Assembly: GCF_013403985.1 (NCBI RefSeq)
Contig: NZ_JABFDF010000002.1
Span: 372,001-436,000, forward strand
Direction: 5' to 3'
Length of the DNA stretch: 64,000 nucleotides
Origin: Winogradskyella ludwigii
GTDB taxonomy: Bacteria; Bacteroidota; Bacteroidia; Flavobacteriales; Flavobacteriaceae
Part shown: one piece after another, positions 46,817 to 56,600 of the stretch
How the letters are laid out: the number at the start of each line of letters is the position of its first letter
Position numbering within the stretch: position 1 is the stretch's first letter
Program-made: the position numbers and the translations under genes
Notes under the pieces: model-generated
Seen by the model: the letters and a program-made list of their open reading frames with translations, nothing else
Databases searched by the model: none
What the model was told of the DNA's origin: nothing

Positions 46817-47551
46817 ATGAAACCACTGCACAAAAAAATACTTTTAACGATACTCATTATTGGCTTTTTGTTTTACATCGATCCTGTTTATGCAGGTCCT
46901 GGTGGTACAATTGCTAAAGGACTATTTAAAACTTGGTGGGGAAAAATAATTTTGTTTGCACTCTTTATTGTGCTCTTTCCTTTAATCGCTTACACCTATT
47001 GCGTAGAGTTTTTTGCTGTCAAGAAAACCAAAAAGCAGCTCAATCAAATTGGATTAAAGAATAAAGATTTTTCGTGGTTAAACCTAGATAAAAATGTACG
47101 TAACGTATTTACGCGTGTTTATATCGCTTGGGATAAAGAAGACATGAAAGAAGTTTCAGAATATGTTAATCATTGGTATTGGCAGAACCAACAGAGCGTT
47201 CATTTAGACCAATGGAAAAAAGAAAATCTTAAAAACGTATGTAAGTTAGACCAAATTAAAAGTGTAAAACCGCTTTACATAGAGCTAAGTGACACTAAAG
47301 ATCTTGAAGGGTCTAAAATTGCTTTTGTTATTACTGCAGATATTAAAGATTATTTAAAAGACAGAGAAACAAATCGTATTGTACAAGGGAAAAATGAATT
47401 TGGTGACGAAGAGAAAATTTGGATTATGGAATATACCAATGGTAAATGGCTTTTGGATGATATTAGAGAAGGTAAATTTAGTTTAGCTTTTGCTAAAATG
47501 AAAAATGTAATACCAGAATTTCATAGCAGTACCACCCTAACAACAAAATAA
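46817..47551 (+). CDS. Tim44-like domain membrane protein
   Basis: An N-terminal signal-type helix (LTILIIGFLFYIDPVYA) is followed by a short GPGG segment, a second membrane helix (about 42-62, IILFALFIVLFPLIAY) and a soluble domain of about 165 residues. The domain layout (helical start, then VNHWYWQNQQ and a beta sheet ending NGKWLLDDI) matches the Tim44-like/NTF2-type fold. Its role in bacteria is unclear. It has its own terminator and stands alone between htpG and the next gene. Confidence 0.7.
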   Translation: MKPLHKKILLTILIIGFLFYIDPVYAGPGGTIAKGLFKTWWGKIILFALFIVLFPLIAYTYCVEFFAVKKTKKQLNQIGLKNKDFSWLNLDKNVRNVFTRVYIAWDKEDMKEVSEYVNHWYWQNQQSVHLDQWKKENLKNVCKLDQIKSVKPLYIELSDTKDLEGSKIAFVITADIKDYLKDRETNRIVQGKNEFGDEEKIWIMEYTNGKWLLDDIREGKFSLAFAKMKNVIPEFHSSTTLTTK

Positions 47552-47578
47552 ATCTTTAGTATTTTAAATATTACTTAT

Positions 47579-47610
47579 AACCACTTTGTTAATTCAAAGT
47601 GGTTTTTTTT
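47579..47610 (+). terminator. Terminator, copy 2 of the repeated hairpin
   Basis: The same arms (AACCACTTTG/CAAAGTGGTT) and loop TTAATT as copy 1, followed by eight T. It ends the Tim44-like gene. Confidence 0.92.
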
Positions 47611-47732
47611 ATTTTATAAACTCATTAAAAAGGATGTTACACTCATTAAAAAGCATCATTAACTAATTCCATATATTTTATTCCTTCAATGGTTCATAGG
47701 TTTGATTTATACTAACATTAAAATCTTATCTC

Positions 47733-48410
47733 ATGAAAAATCAATTCAACTTAGACATTAAAACACCTTGTTCAGAAAATTTCGATCAATTTTCTCCAAC
47801 CGTTCAAGGAGGATTTTGTGGTTCTTGTAAAAAGGAAGTCATAGATTTCACAAAAATGAATGCAAATGAGATTGGCCATTTTTTTAAGAACAAAACAACA
47901 GAAAACACTTGTGGACGATTTAATGATAACCAGTTAAAAACGCATAACCAAGAAGTCAAAAACAACAAATTACTGAGCTATGTAAGCGGTATTGGACTAG
48001 CTTGTTTAGCTTTTTTTACCAGTATCACAGCACAAGCACAAGATGCAAAAAAGTCAGTAGAGTCAAAAGAGAACACCTCTGAGATTAAAGCTTTAAAATT
48101 CAAAAAAAATATTACCATAAAAGGTTACGTGTCTGAAAGTGACTCACCATTACCAGGCGCTAATGTAGTATTACAAGGTACTGAAATTGGAGTTGCAACA
48201 GATTTTGATGGTAATTTTGAGTTTCCTGAAAAACTAAAAGTAGGCGATGTATTAATTATTAGTTATGTAGGGTTTGAATCTCAAAAAGTAGTTATAGAAA
48301 ATAAAACATCAGCTTCAAATATTGATTTAAAAATAGACATGAAATATACTTCTTGCGTAATTATGGGCAAAGTTGCAGTTAAACAAATCTACAAGTCTAA
48401 AAGAAATTAA
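47733..48410 (+). CDS. Cysteine-motif membrane protein with carboxypeptidase-like beta domain
   Basis: A 225-residue protein with an unusual order of parts. Residues 1-75 are soluble, with cysteines at 13, 29, 32 and 60 (FCGSC and TENTC), suggesting a metal site. A membrane helix follows at about 80-102, ending AQAQ like a signal cleavage site. A carboxypeptidase-regulatory-like domain at about 128-195 (ITIKGYVSESDSPLPGANVVL) follows, of the kind that precedes TonB receptors. The N-terminal motif is familiar from flavobacterial hypotheticals, but I know no function. It is 15 bases ahead of the transglutaminase-like gene, so the pair probably works together. Confidence 0.72.
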   Translation: MKNQFNLDIKTPCSENFDQFSPTVQGGFCGSCKKEVIDFTKMNANEIGHFFKNKTTENTCGRFNDNQLKTHNQEVKNNKLLSYVSGIGLACLAFFTSITAQAQDAKKSVESKENTSEIKALKFKKNITIKGYVSESDSPLPGANVVLQGTEIGVATDFDGNFEFPEKLKVGDVLIISYVGFESQKVVIENKTSASNIDLKIDMKYTSCVIMGKVAVKQIYKSKRN

Positions 48411-48425
48411 TCGAGTACATCAGTT

Positions 48426-49433
48426 ATGAAAAAACGATTCTTTTTCTTTTTTGCCTTCATATTAAACTTTAGCTTTTCTCAAGTATCTGATTTTAAAACT
48501 ATTGATTTTAGTAAAGCAGATAATATCGCAAAACTAAATGAAGGGCGTGACTTAAACAACTTACCTCTACTTACTCACAAATTAACGTCTAAACTACCTA
48601 CTGACGTAGAAAAATTTAGAGCAATATACACCTGGGTTTGTAAGAATGTAAGTGCAGATTCTTACCAACATAATAAAGTAAGTAGAAACCGTGAGAAATT
48701 TAAAAATGATAGTTTAGGATATATTGAATGGAATAATGAATTCAAAAAAATTGCTTTTAAAAAACTACTCAATCATAAAAAAACCATGTGTACAGGTTAC
48801 GCATATCTAATTAAAGAATTATGTTTTATTGCAAATATTGAATGTAAAATCATTGATGGCTATGGAAGATCTTTTGAAACCAATGTGGAAGAACTAAAAT
48901 CTATAAATCATTCGTGGAATGCTGTAAAACTAGATAACAAATGGTATTTATGTGATGCCACTTGGTCTAGTGGTTACATGATTAATGGCAATCTTTTTGT
49001 TCAAGATTATAATGACGGTTATTTTTTAACTGATCCCATATTATTTGCTAAAAATCATTATCCAATTGAAAAAAAATGGTTTCTTAATAAGAATTTAAAA
49101 GTATCAAAATTCATTGCAGAACCAATAATTTATGGAGAAACATTTCAGCATCAAATAATTCCAATTTATCCAAAGGAATTGAATACAACTATAAAAAAGA
49201 ATGAAGAAATCAATTTTAGCTTTAAGTTATTAAAACCTATTTCTAAAGAATCAATTTCATTAGTGAAGATTTCAGGAGATCATCAAAACCATTATAAAAT
49301 ATATGATTTTAAAAATGAAAACGGAATTATCACTTTTAAATATCGTTTTAAACGCAAAGGTTTTTATGATATACACTTAAAAATTGAAAATGATATTGTA
49401 GCAACCTATTCAATGGAAGTTACTAAAACATAA
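48426..49433 (+). CDS. Secreted transglutaminase-like protein
   Basis: A signal peptide (up to FSFSQ, residue 19) precedes a transglutaminase/protease core. The triad is Cys122 in KKTMCTGYA, His162 in NHSWNAV and Asp177 in YLCDATWSSG, with RAIYTWVCKNV at 65-75 as the usual start of the fold. About 140 C-terminal residues form a beta domain. Such proteins act as cysteine proteases, cross-linkers or peptidoglycan-related enzymes outside the cell. The substrate is unknown. It forms a two-gene unit with the preceding cysteine-motif protein and ends at a shared-type terminator. Confidence 0.85.
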   Translation: MKKRFFFFFAFILNFSFSQVSDFKTIDFSKADNIAKLNEGRDLNNLPLLTHKLTSKLPTDVEKFRAIYTWVCKNVSADSYQHNKVSRNREKFKNDSLGYIEWNNEFKKIAFKKLLNHKKTMCTGYAYLIKELCFIANIECKIIDGYGRSFETNVEELKSINHSWNAVKLDNKWYLCDATWSSGYMINGNLFVQDYNDGYFLTDPILFAKNHYPIEKKWFLNKNLKVSKFIAEPIIYGETFQHQIIPIYPKELNTTIKKNEEINFSFKLLKPISKESISLVKISGDHQNHYKIYDFKNENGIITFKYRFKRKGFYDIHLKIENDIVATYSMEVTKT

Positions 49434-49465
49434 TATAGTTCACCATAATTGACTAATACGAACTT

Positions 49466-49497
49466 AAAACCACTTTGTTAATTCAAAGTGGTTTTTT
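49466..49497 (+). terminator. Terminator, copy 3 of the repeated hairpin
   Basis: Arms AACCACTTTG/CAAAGTGGTT and loop TTAATT are again identical to copies 1 and 2, followed by six T. Confidence 0.92.
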
Positions 49498-49540
49498 ATT
49501 TACTTAAATTCATTAATTTGCTTAAAAACTCTCAATATAT

Positions 49541-50875
49541 ATGCAAGAGCCAAAGTCTTCAAAATCATTTAAAGAATGGTTAGATCATTTACAACAAGAA
49601 AGTTGGCAACTAGAGCTTGTTATTTCTGGTTTTTCAATTTTTGGTTTAATCTCCGTTTTTGAACCTCTGAGTTATCAATTTAGTTTAGCTCAAAATCTTG
49701 GCAATACCATAAAGGCTAATTTAATTATGATTACTCTAGCCTCTTGTTCTATTCTTTCTTTAAATCTTATTATTCATGTTATTCTTAGAGGCTTATGGAT
49801 TGGTGCCCTTGGTTTGCGCTATGTTTCTGGAGACATTGATTTTGACACGTTAAATTACTACTCAAAATTCGATAAATTTTTAAGAAAACGCATTGGCTCC
49901 TTTGATAAGTTTATAGAAAAATTAGAAAACTATTGTAGTATTATTTTCGCTACATCCTTTCTGATGATCTTTTATTTTTTAGCATTTTTTATATGCACTT
50001 TGTTGTTTGCCCTTTTAATTAAATTTATCACTACCTCATTCGACGCAGAAACAATAGCCTTAAAAATCTTAGGTATTGTTTTGATTGTAATATTTCTAAT
50101 ATCCATTCTACTTACATTAATAGATTTTGCAACACTAGGTTATTTAAAAAAGAAAAAATGGCTTGCTATTATATATTATCCTTTTTATCGATTTATTAGT
50201 CTTATTACTTTATCCTTTTTATACAGAAGCTTGGTCTATAATTTTCTGGATAACAAATTAGGTAGGCGAATAAGTTTCATTTTGTTTCCCTTATATATCT
50301 CAGTTGCCATATTCTCTGCTGTAAAATTTGAGAGTTCTAATTACTTCTTTAATGAGAATGCCTCTTCTTTTTCGCAAACTAAACCATCGCATTATGAAAA
50401 TTTAATTGAAGAAAACAAAGCGTTTGTTGATCTTGCATCAATACCATCAAAAATTATAACAACGCCTTATCTACCTATTTTTATAGAGTTTGATGATGAC
50501 ATAGAAGATAATATCGTTAGTTTTAATAAAGATTTAGAGATTGAAGAAGAAACTAGAGGTCTCAATATAAACTTTATTAGAGACACAGATAAAAACAACA
50601 GTTTTGATAGTTTAATTAAAAATTTGCAACCCATATATTTAAAAACGCTTGAGTCCTTTTTTACCATAACAATTGACACTTCAGAATATAAAGATGTTGA
50701 GTACACCTTTACTAAAAATAGATTTAAGCAAACAGGTTTTGAGACTGTAATGAAAATTACTCCACTTAAAGAAGGTAAGCATTTACTAAGTATTGACAAG
50801 CATATTAATCGTAAAGACTCGCTAATTAAAGTTAGCCATGTAAAAATTCCTTTTTGGTACTATAAAAATGATTAA
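49541..50875 (+). CDS. Multi-pass membrane protein, function unknown
   Basis: A 444-residue protein with about six membrane helices in the first 270 residues (for example SGFSIFGLISVF, LIMITLASCSILSLNLIIHVIL, SFLMIFYFLAFFICTLLFALL, ILGIVLIVIFLISILLTLI). A hydrophilic C-terminal domain of about 170 residues follows, rich in acidic and aromatic residues (ending IPFWYYKND). It begins with an amphipathic stretch EWLDHLQQESWQLEL. I recognise no family. It is a single-gene unit between two terminators of the repeated type. Confidence 0.75.
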   Translation: MQEPKSSKSFKEWLDHLQQESWQLELVISGFSIFGLISVFEPLSYQFSLAQNLGNTIKANLIMITLASCSILSLNLIIHVILRGLWIGALGLRYVSGDIDFDTLNYYSKFDKFLRKRIGSFDKFIEKLENYCSIIFATSFLMIFYFLAFFICTLLFALLIKFITTSFDAETIALKILGIVLIVIFLISILLTLIDFATLGYLKKKKWLAIIYYPFYRFISLITLSFLYRSLVYNFLDNKLGRRISFILFPLYISVAIFSAVKFESSNYFFNENASSFSQTKPSHYENLIEENKAFVDLASIPSKIITTPYLPIFIEFDDDIEDNIVSFNKDLEIEEETRGLNINFIRDTDKNNSFDSLIKNLQPIYLKTLESFFTITIDTSEYKDVEYTFTKNRFKQTGFETVMKITPLKEGKHLLSIDKHINRKDSLIKVSHVKIPFWYYKND

Positions 50876-50942
50876 TTATTCAATTTGTAATATTATGTCT
50901 TTAAATGTTTAGTCCTTATTATAAGGATACAATGAAACACTA

Positions 50943-50976
50943 AAAACCACTTAACCAAAAGCTTAGTGGTTTTTTT
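50943..50976 (+). terminator. Terminator, diverged copy 4 of the repeated hairpin
   Basis: The outer stem AAACCACT/AGTGGTTT is kept, but the loop region is replaced (AACCAAAAGC), followed by seven T. Confidence 0.85.
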
Positions 50977-51030
50977 GTAACTTTTCAGCAACAATTATCG
51001 TCTTACTATTATAATCAATCAAAAAACATT

Positions 51031-52686
51031 ATGAAAACATTTTATTCCTCTGCTCTATTTCTAATGAGCATTCTATTTACAACAACCATTTTAGCTCAAA
51101 ATCTAACCCAACAATTTGATGCCATTGTAGCTCAACATTACAATAATGCAGATGCACCAGGCGCTACAATTTTAGTCGCTAAAAATGGTAAAGCCATTTA
51201 CAGAAAAGCGATTGGGAAATCGAGTTTAGAATTGGATGTTAATATGGTTCCGGAAAATGTATTTATGCTCGCGTCTATTACTAAGCAATTTACAGCAGTC
51301 TCAATTTTAATGCTAGAAGAACAAGGCAAGCTAAGTTTAGACGATCCTATTACTAAGTTTATTCCAGATTATCCAACTCATGGTAAAACAATAACTGTAC
51401 ATCAATTATTAAATCACACTTCCGGAATAAAAAGCTATACAGACAATCCAAATTTTCTAGAATTGGCACGTATAGATAAAACATTAGATGAGTTAATTGA
51501 TACTTTTAAAAACGAACCTCTAGATTTTGAACCTGGAGATGCTTTTAAGTACAACAACTCTGGCTATATATTATTAGGCAAAATTATCGAAGTAATTTCT
51601 AAAGACACGTATGAAAATTTTATAGAAAAAAATATCTTTGAATTGTTAGGCATGACAAGTTCAAGCTATGGAAACAACAGAGAATTAGTAAAAAACAGAG
51701 TTGAAGCTTATGAGGAAGAAGATAACGGCTTTGTTAATGCTAGTTATTTAAGCATGACCTTACCACATGCAGCAGGTTCGCTAACCTCAACAATTGACGA
51801 TATGTTAAAATGGCAAAATGCTTTGACTAATAATACGTTAATAAAAGCGACATCATTAGATAAAGCTATCAATGGTTCTAAGCTTAATAACGGAGAACAT
51901 ATTACTTATGGTTATGGTTTAGCAGAAATGAATCTTAAAGGATCTAAAGGCTATACGCATAGTGGCGGAATTTTTGGAACATCTACCAATGGAATCTATT
52001 TAATTGAAGACGACGTTTACGTTATTGGTTTAAGTAATTGTAGCTGTAATGATATTGGAGCTGTAACGCAACATTTAGCGGCTATAGCTATAGGAAAACC
52101 GCTTCCTACTATGAATGATGTAATTATACTTTCCGAAGATAAATTAAAACAATGGGTTGGTGCTTATGAATTTGAAGATGGTGCTATTAGACATATATAT
52201 TTAGAAGATGGAAAACTGAATAGCATGAAAGAATCTGAAACAAATACGGCATTTAAAATTTTTCCATTATCCGAAAATCATTTTATGTTTGAAGACAGTG
52301 GTATTGAGTACAAATTTTCTAAATCTAAAGATGGAAAACGTGAAGCTATTTTTATTACTGATACAGAAAATATAGGAAAAGAAGTTAATAAGCCCTTACC
52401 AGAAGCTCGCAAAGAAGTAACGCTTACAAATGCTATTTTACAACAATACACAGGTAAATACCAATTAGCACCTAATTTTAATGTTACACTTACAGTTGAT
52501 GGAAGTCAAATTTTTGCGCAAGCTACAGGACAAGGTCAATTTGAAATTTATGCAGAAGATGAGACTAACTTTTTCGCGAAAGTTGCTGCCATAAAAATTA
52601 AGTTTAATAAAGATCCATCTGGAAACGTAGAGAGTTTTACCATATACCAAAGTGGCCAAGAAACCCTTGCAAAAAAAATTGAATAA
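51031..52686 (+). CDS. Beta-lactamase-fold serine hydrolase with C-terminal beta domain
   Basis: A signal peptide ends at ILAQ (about 23). The active-site SxxK is SITK (Ser82, Lys85), the tyrosine motif is YNN in KYNNSGYILLG, and HSGG replaces the KTG triad, as in class C-like esterases and D-aminopeptidases. The last 170 residues (LKQWVGAYEFEDG and QQYTGKYQLAPNF) form two DUF3471-like beta modules. It is probably a periplasmic peptidase or esterase. It is longer than, and not closely similar to, the other serine hydrolase at 18.5 kb. Confidence 0.88.
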   Translation: MKTFYSSALFLMSILFTTTILAQNLTQQFDAIVAQHYNNADAPGATILVAKNGKAIYRKAIGKSSLELDVNMVPENVFMLASITKQFTAVSILMLEEQGKLSLDDPITKFIPDYPTHGKTITVHQLLNHTSGIKSYTDNPNFLELARIDKTLDELIDTFKNEPLDFEPGDAFKYNNSGYILLGKIIEVISKDTYENFIEKNIFELLGMTSSSYGNNRELVKNRVEAYEEEDNGFVNASYLSMTLPHAAGSLTSTIDDMLKWQNALTNNTLIKATSLDKAINGSKLNNGEHITYGYGLAEMNLKGSKGYTHSGGIFGTSTNGIYLIEDDVYVIGLSNCSCNDIGAVTQHLAAIAIGKPLPTMNDVIILSEDKLKQWVGAYEFEDGAIRHIYLEDGKLNSMKESETNTAFKIFPLSENHFMFEDSGIEYKFSKSKDGKREAIFITDTENIGKEVNKPLPEARKEVTLTNAILQQYTGKYQLAPNFNVTLTVDGSQIFAQATGQGQFEIYAEDETNFFAKVAAIKIKFNKDPSGNVESFTIYQSGQETLAKKIE

Positions 52687-52708
52687 GTTTATTTACTACT
52701 AATAATTA

Positions 52709-52740
52709 GAAACCACTTTGCAAAAACAGAGTGGTTTTTT
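52709..52740 (+). terminator. Terminator, diverged copy 5 of the repeated hairpin
   Basis: AAACCACTTTG pairs with CAGAGTGGTTT (11 bp, one G-U), loop CAAAAA, then six T. The outer arm is the same as in copies 1-4. Confidence 0.88.
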
Positions 52741-52847
52741 CTAATATAAATATGCCGTTTAACTAGTATTCATATAGCCTATCGGATTTATTATTAACTC
52801 CTAATCGTTTTCAGTATCTTGAAAAAGACCTAAAGAACTCATTACTA

Positions 52848-53423
52848 GTGAAATCAAATAATTTAGTTATAAAAACAATCTTCAAAGACCTTAACTTCAA
52901 AGAAGATGACACTAAAATTATAGCATCTGTCTTTCAAAAAATAGAGGTAAAAAAAGGAACTATTCTACTTTATGCCAATGAATTTGCTGATTCTGAATAC
53001 TATGTTGTTTCGGGCTGCATAAGGACTTTCTATACCGATTCAAATGGAAAAGAATACACCGTTCAGTTTGCTATTAACGATTGGTGGATTAGTGATTACA
53101 CCGCTTTTTTCACTTCCGAAAAATCTATAATGACTATTGATGTGATTCAAGATGCAACACTTTACAAAATCACAAAAAAAGAAAAAGATATTTTATTTAA
53201 AAAAATACCTGAAATAGATCGCTTCTTTAGAATAAAGTTAGAACGTGCCTTTACCGCATTTCAAAAAAGACTATTGGCTAACCTCGCTCAAAACGCTACA
53301 GAACGTTATCTTAATTTTATTAAAACTTATCCCGATATTGAAAGAAGTGTAAAAAATTATCATATTGCATCTTACTTAGGTATTACTACAGAAAGTCTTA
53401 GCAGAATAAGAAAAGAATTATAA
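52848..53423 (+). CDS. Crp/Fnr-family transcriptional regulator
   Basis: A cyclic-nucleotide-binding-like beta barrel at about 15-120 (KKGTILLYANEFADSEYYVVSGCIRTFY) is joined by a helix to a short winged-helix region with the recognition helix at the end (IASYLGITTESLSRIRKEL). It lacks the Fnr cysteine cluster. Such single regulators in Bacteroidota often control stress or envelope genes; the target is unknown. The start is a GTG at 52848. The 191-residue length is normal. Confidence 0.9.
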   Translation: MKSNNLVIKTIFKDLNFKEDDTKIIASVFQKIEVKKGTILLYANEFADSEYYVVSGCIRTFYTDSNGKEYTVQFAINDWWISDYTAFFTSEKSIMTIDVIQDATLYKITKKEKDILFKKIPEIDRFFRIKLERAFTAFQKRLLANLAQNATERYLNFIKTYPDIERSVKNYHIASYLGITTESLSRIRKEL

Positions 53424-53473
53424 TTTATTTATGTTTATTACCATACATCAATTTTTTAAGATTTATATAATTC

Positions 53474-53566
53474 TACTTTTGCAGTCCTAACAAGGATAAA
53501 TAATCCCTTATTTTCCTAGGAATTAATAGCTAAAAAAGCGTGAGTTTTAAAACTCGCGCTTTTTTT
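53474..53566 (+). ncRNA. Candidate small RNA with own promoter box and terminator
   Basis: TACTTTTG followed by CA (53474-53483) is a good promoter -7 box. About five bases later a possible RNA begins. CCTA (53486-53489) pairs with TAGG (53517-53520) around an inner AAGGAT/ATCCCTT hairpin. The transcript would end at a strong terminator at 53532-53566 (AAAAAAGCG.GAGTT paired with its complement, loop TTAA, seven T). It would be about 80 bases long. The terminator could also serve both convergent genes, so this may be only a termination region. No ORF fits. Confidence 0.45.
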
Positions 53567-53605
53567 ATGTTTAAGTTTATTTAAAAACTAACTTGGAATA
53601 AAATG

Positions 53606-53633
53606 AAAAAGACCATCTTTCGATGGCCTTTTC
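53606..53633 (-). terminator. Terminator of the 1273-residue T9SS protein gene
   Basis: On the minus strand AAAAGGCCATC/GATGGTCTTTT forms an 11-bp stem with one mismatch, loop GAAA and a T-rich tail. Confidence 0.82.
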
Positions 53634-53655
53634 AATTATTAAGCATTACTAACTA

Positions 53656-56600
53656 TTAATCCAAAATTAACTTCTGTGACGTTCTTCCTTGTTCTGTAAG
53701 TACATTAACAATATAAATTCCATTAGACATCCCTCTAATATCCATAGAATTAATTCCGTTTTCTAATTTAGCTTGTTTTATTATGCGTCCTGATAGACCA
53801 ACAATTTGAACATTGATATCGCCAGACACTGAATTATCTATTTCTATACTAAACTGTCCTTTCGTAGGATTAGGATAGATATTTAAAACTGAAGACAGAT
53901 TAAAATCTTCTACAGATAATGACAATTGTGCTTCAAAAGATCCTATATCTCTAGAACCTCCAAATACCATCTGACCAATTTGATCTGCAAACGTATCTGT
54001 TGCATCTCCAGCATCAAAAGCAGGAGAATCACTTAACAATTGATGTGTTAATGTTACACCACCATTGTCTTCTAAAGTTCCTAATAAAGGATCTACTCCC
54101 TCTATATCATTAGTTTGAGTTGTAAATACTCCCAGATCATCAGATCCAATTAAATTGAAATCATTTGAAGTTAACAACCCTGACACATCTGTTCCTGAAG
54201 TTGCGGTATTTAAAGCTACAATCGTATTTTTTAAAGACACATTGTTTACAGCCTCAATTCCACCTGCAATTCCGACAGATGTATTCATTGCTACAGTTAC
54301 GGCATTAAGATCTAAACTTGCACCATTATTTGTTAATCCACCACCAGAAACCGATGCTGCATTCCCTGAAATTGTACTTGTCGTTACAGACGTCATTGAT
54401 CCTGTATTGTTATAAATCCCACCACCTTCAGAAGCTGTATTATTATCTATTGTAGACATAGAAACTGACATTATAGTCCCTCCTTGGTTCCATAATCCAC
54501 CACCTTCGTTAGCAGCAGCATTTCCTGTAATTGTACTTGTAGAAATGGTAACGATTCCAGACATTCCTGTAACATGAAATCCACCACCATTTCCTGGTGC
54601 TGCAATTCCTGCTAAGCCATTAACATCGTTATTAGACATTGTTGAATTTGAAAATATTAAATTACCATCAATAAGTTCAATAGCACCACCTGCTCTATTT
54701 GCTGCGTTACTGTCAAACGTTGAATCCATAATTGTAACATCACCAGCTGTACTTAATAATCCACCACCAGAAGCAGAAGCACCTGAAGCTATATTATTTG
54801 AAACTAAAGTTCCGTTCATCACATTTAAAGTTCCTCCATTATTGAAGATTCCAGCACCACCATCATCTGCTGCATCACCTAAAGCTTCATTAGCATCTAT
54901 AAGAACATTATCTGTTGTCATTATTCCAGAACCATTCCATAGCCCTCCACCTTCACGAGCAGCGTTATTTCCATTTACAGTTCCACCAAAAATATCAATT
55001 GTACTATCTCCACTTACATGAAGTCCACCACCATTTCCAGGTGCTCCTGTACCAGTTACAACTCCAGTTATATTAGTATTTAAAATAACATCAGTTAACG
55101 TTACTGGTCCACTTCCATTAGTTTCAATTCCACCACCTGCTCTATTCGATTCATTAAAAGCAATTGTAATTCCGTTCGCCATTAAAGCACCTGCTGCGTT
55201 TAAAATTCCGCCACCAGTAGATTGTGCTCCATCAGCTATATTATTTGTAATTTCAGTCATTCCTGACATATCAAGTGTACCACCTTCATTGTAAATTCCA
55301 CCACCACCAGCAGCACCTGCAGTCATAGCATCGTTTCCTGAAGCTATATTTCCATCAACCATATGATCTACAATAGTCATTACTCCTGATCCATTCCATA
55401 AACCACCACCTTCGTTGGCTGCTATATTATTATTTGTTGTACCACCAGAAATATTTGTAGTTGCTGGACCTGAAACATGAAGTCCTCCACCAGAACCTGG
55501 CGCTGCAACTGCAGGAGACACTCCAGCATTATTCATATCTAAAATTGTATCCATAAGATTTAAAACACCACCTGCAAGTTCAATTCCACCACCAGCTCTA
55601 TTCGCTTGATTAGATGTTACAGCAGAATTTGTTACCGTTACTGTTCCACCAACTGTTAAAATTCCACCTCCAGAACCAGAAGCTCCATCTGCGATATTAT
55701 TACTTATTATTGTATTATTTTGAACGATTAATGTTCCTCCATTATTAAAAATCCCTGCACCACCATCATCTGAAGAAGCTCCACTTGCTATATTTCCATT
55801 TATCGATACACCATCTACAGTCATTGTAGCTGTACTATTCCAAAGTGCACCACCTTCTCTGGCTGCTAAATTATTACTCATTGTACCACCTGTAATTACA
55901 GCTGTTCCTGAACCACTGATATGAAGTCCTCCTCCATTTCCTGGACTAGCCATTGCTGGTGAAACACCTGTATTGTTACCACTAACATTGTAATTTCCTG
56001 AGAAAGCAATAGAACCGTCTATAATTTCAATAGCTCCACCTGCACGATTAGATTGATTAAAAGCTAATACAGCATCTATAATTGTAACCGCTCCATCAGT
56101 ACTTAAAATTCCACCACCAGAACCTGAAGTTCCAGAGGCTATATTATTTGTTATTGCTGCTGCATTACCAACAACTAAACTTCCTCCATTATTAAATATA
56201 GCTCCACCACCATCATCTGCATCATTACCTAAAGCGATATTAGCATCCAAAAATGTAAAGCTTACATCCATAGTTCCTAAGTTATTCCATAATCCACCGC
56301 CTTCTTTAGCTGCAAAATTATTTGAAACCGTTGTAAAATTAGAAACCGTTGCATTTGTCGTACCTGATAAATGAACTGCACCACCATTTCCTGGGTTTGG
56401 AGTAATTGTATTTCCTAATCCAATGTCTACACCAGCAGCATTTCCTGTAAGTGTTACACCTGATAAAATTAAGGTTCCGTTAGAACTATCTTCAATTGCA
56501 CCACCTGCTCTACTGGCATAGTTCCCTGTAATTGATAAGCCATTAGCCAAATTTAAAATACCATCCGTATTATTAAAAATCGCACCACCACGACCTCCTG

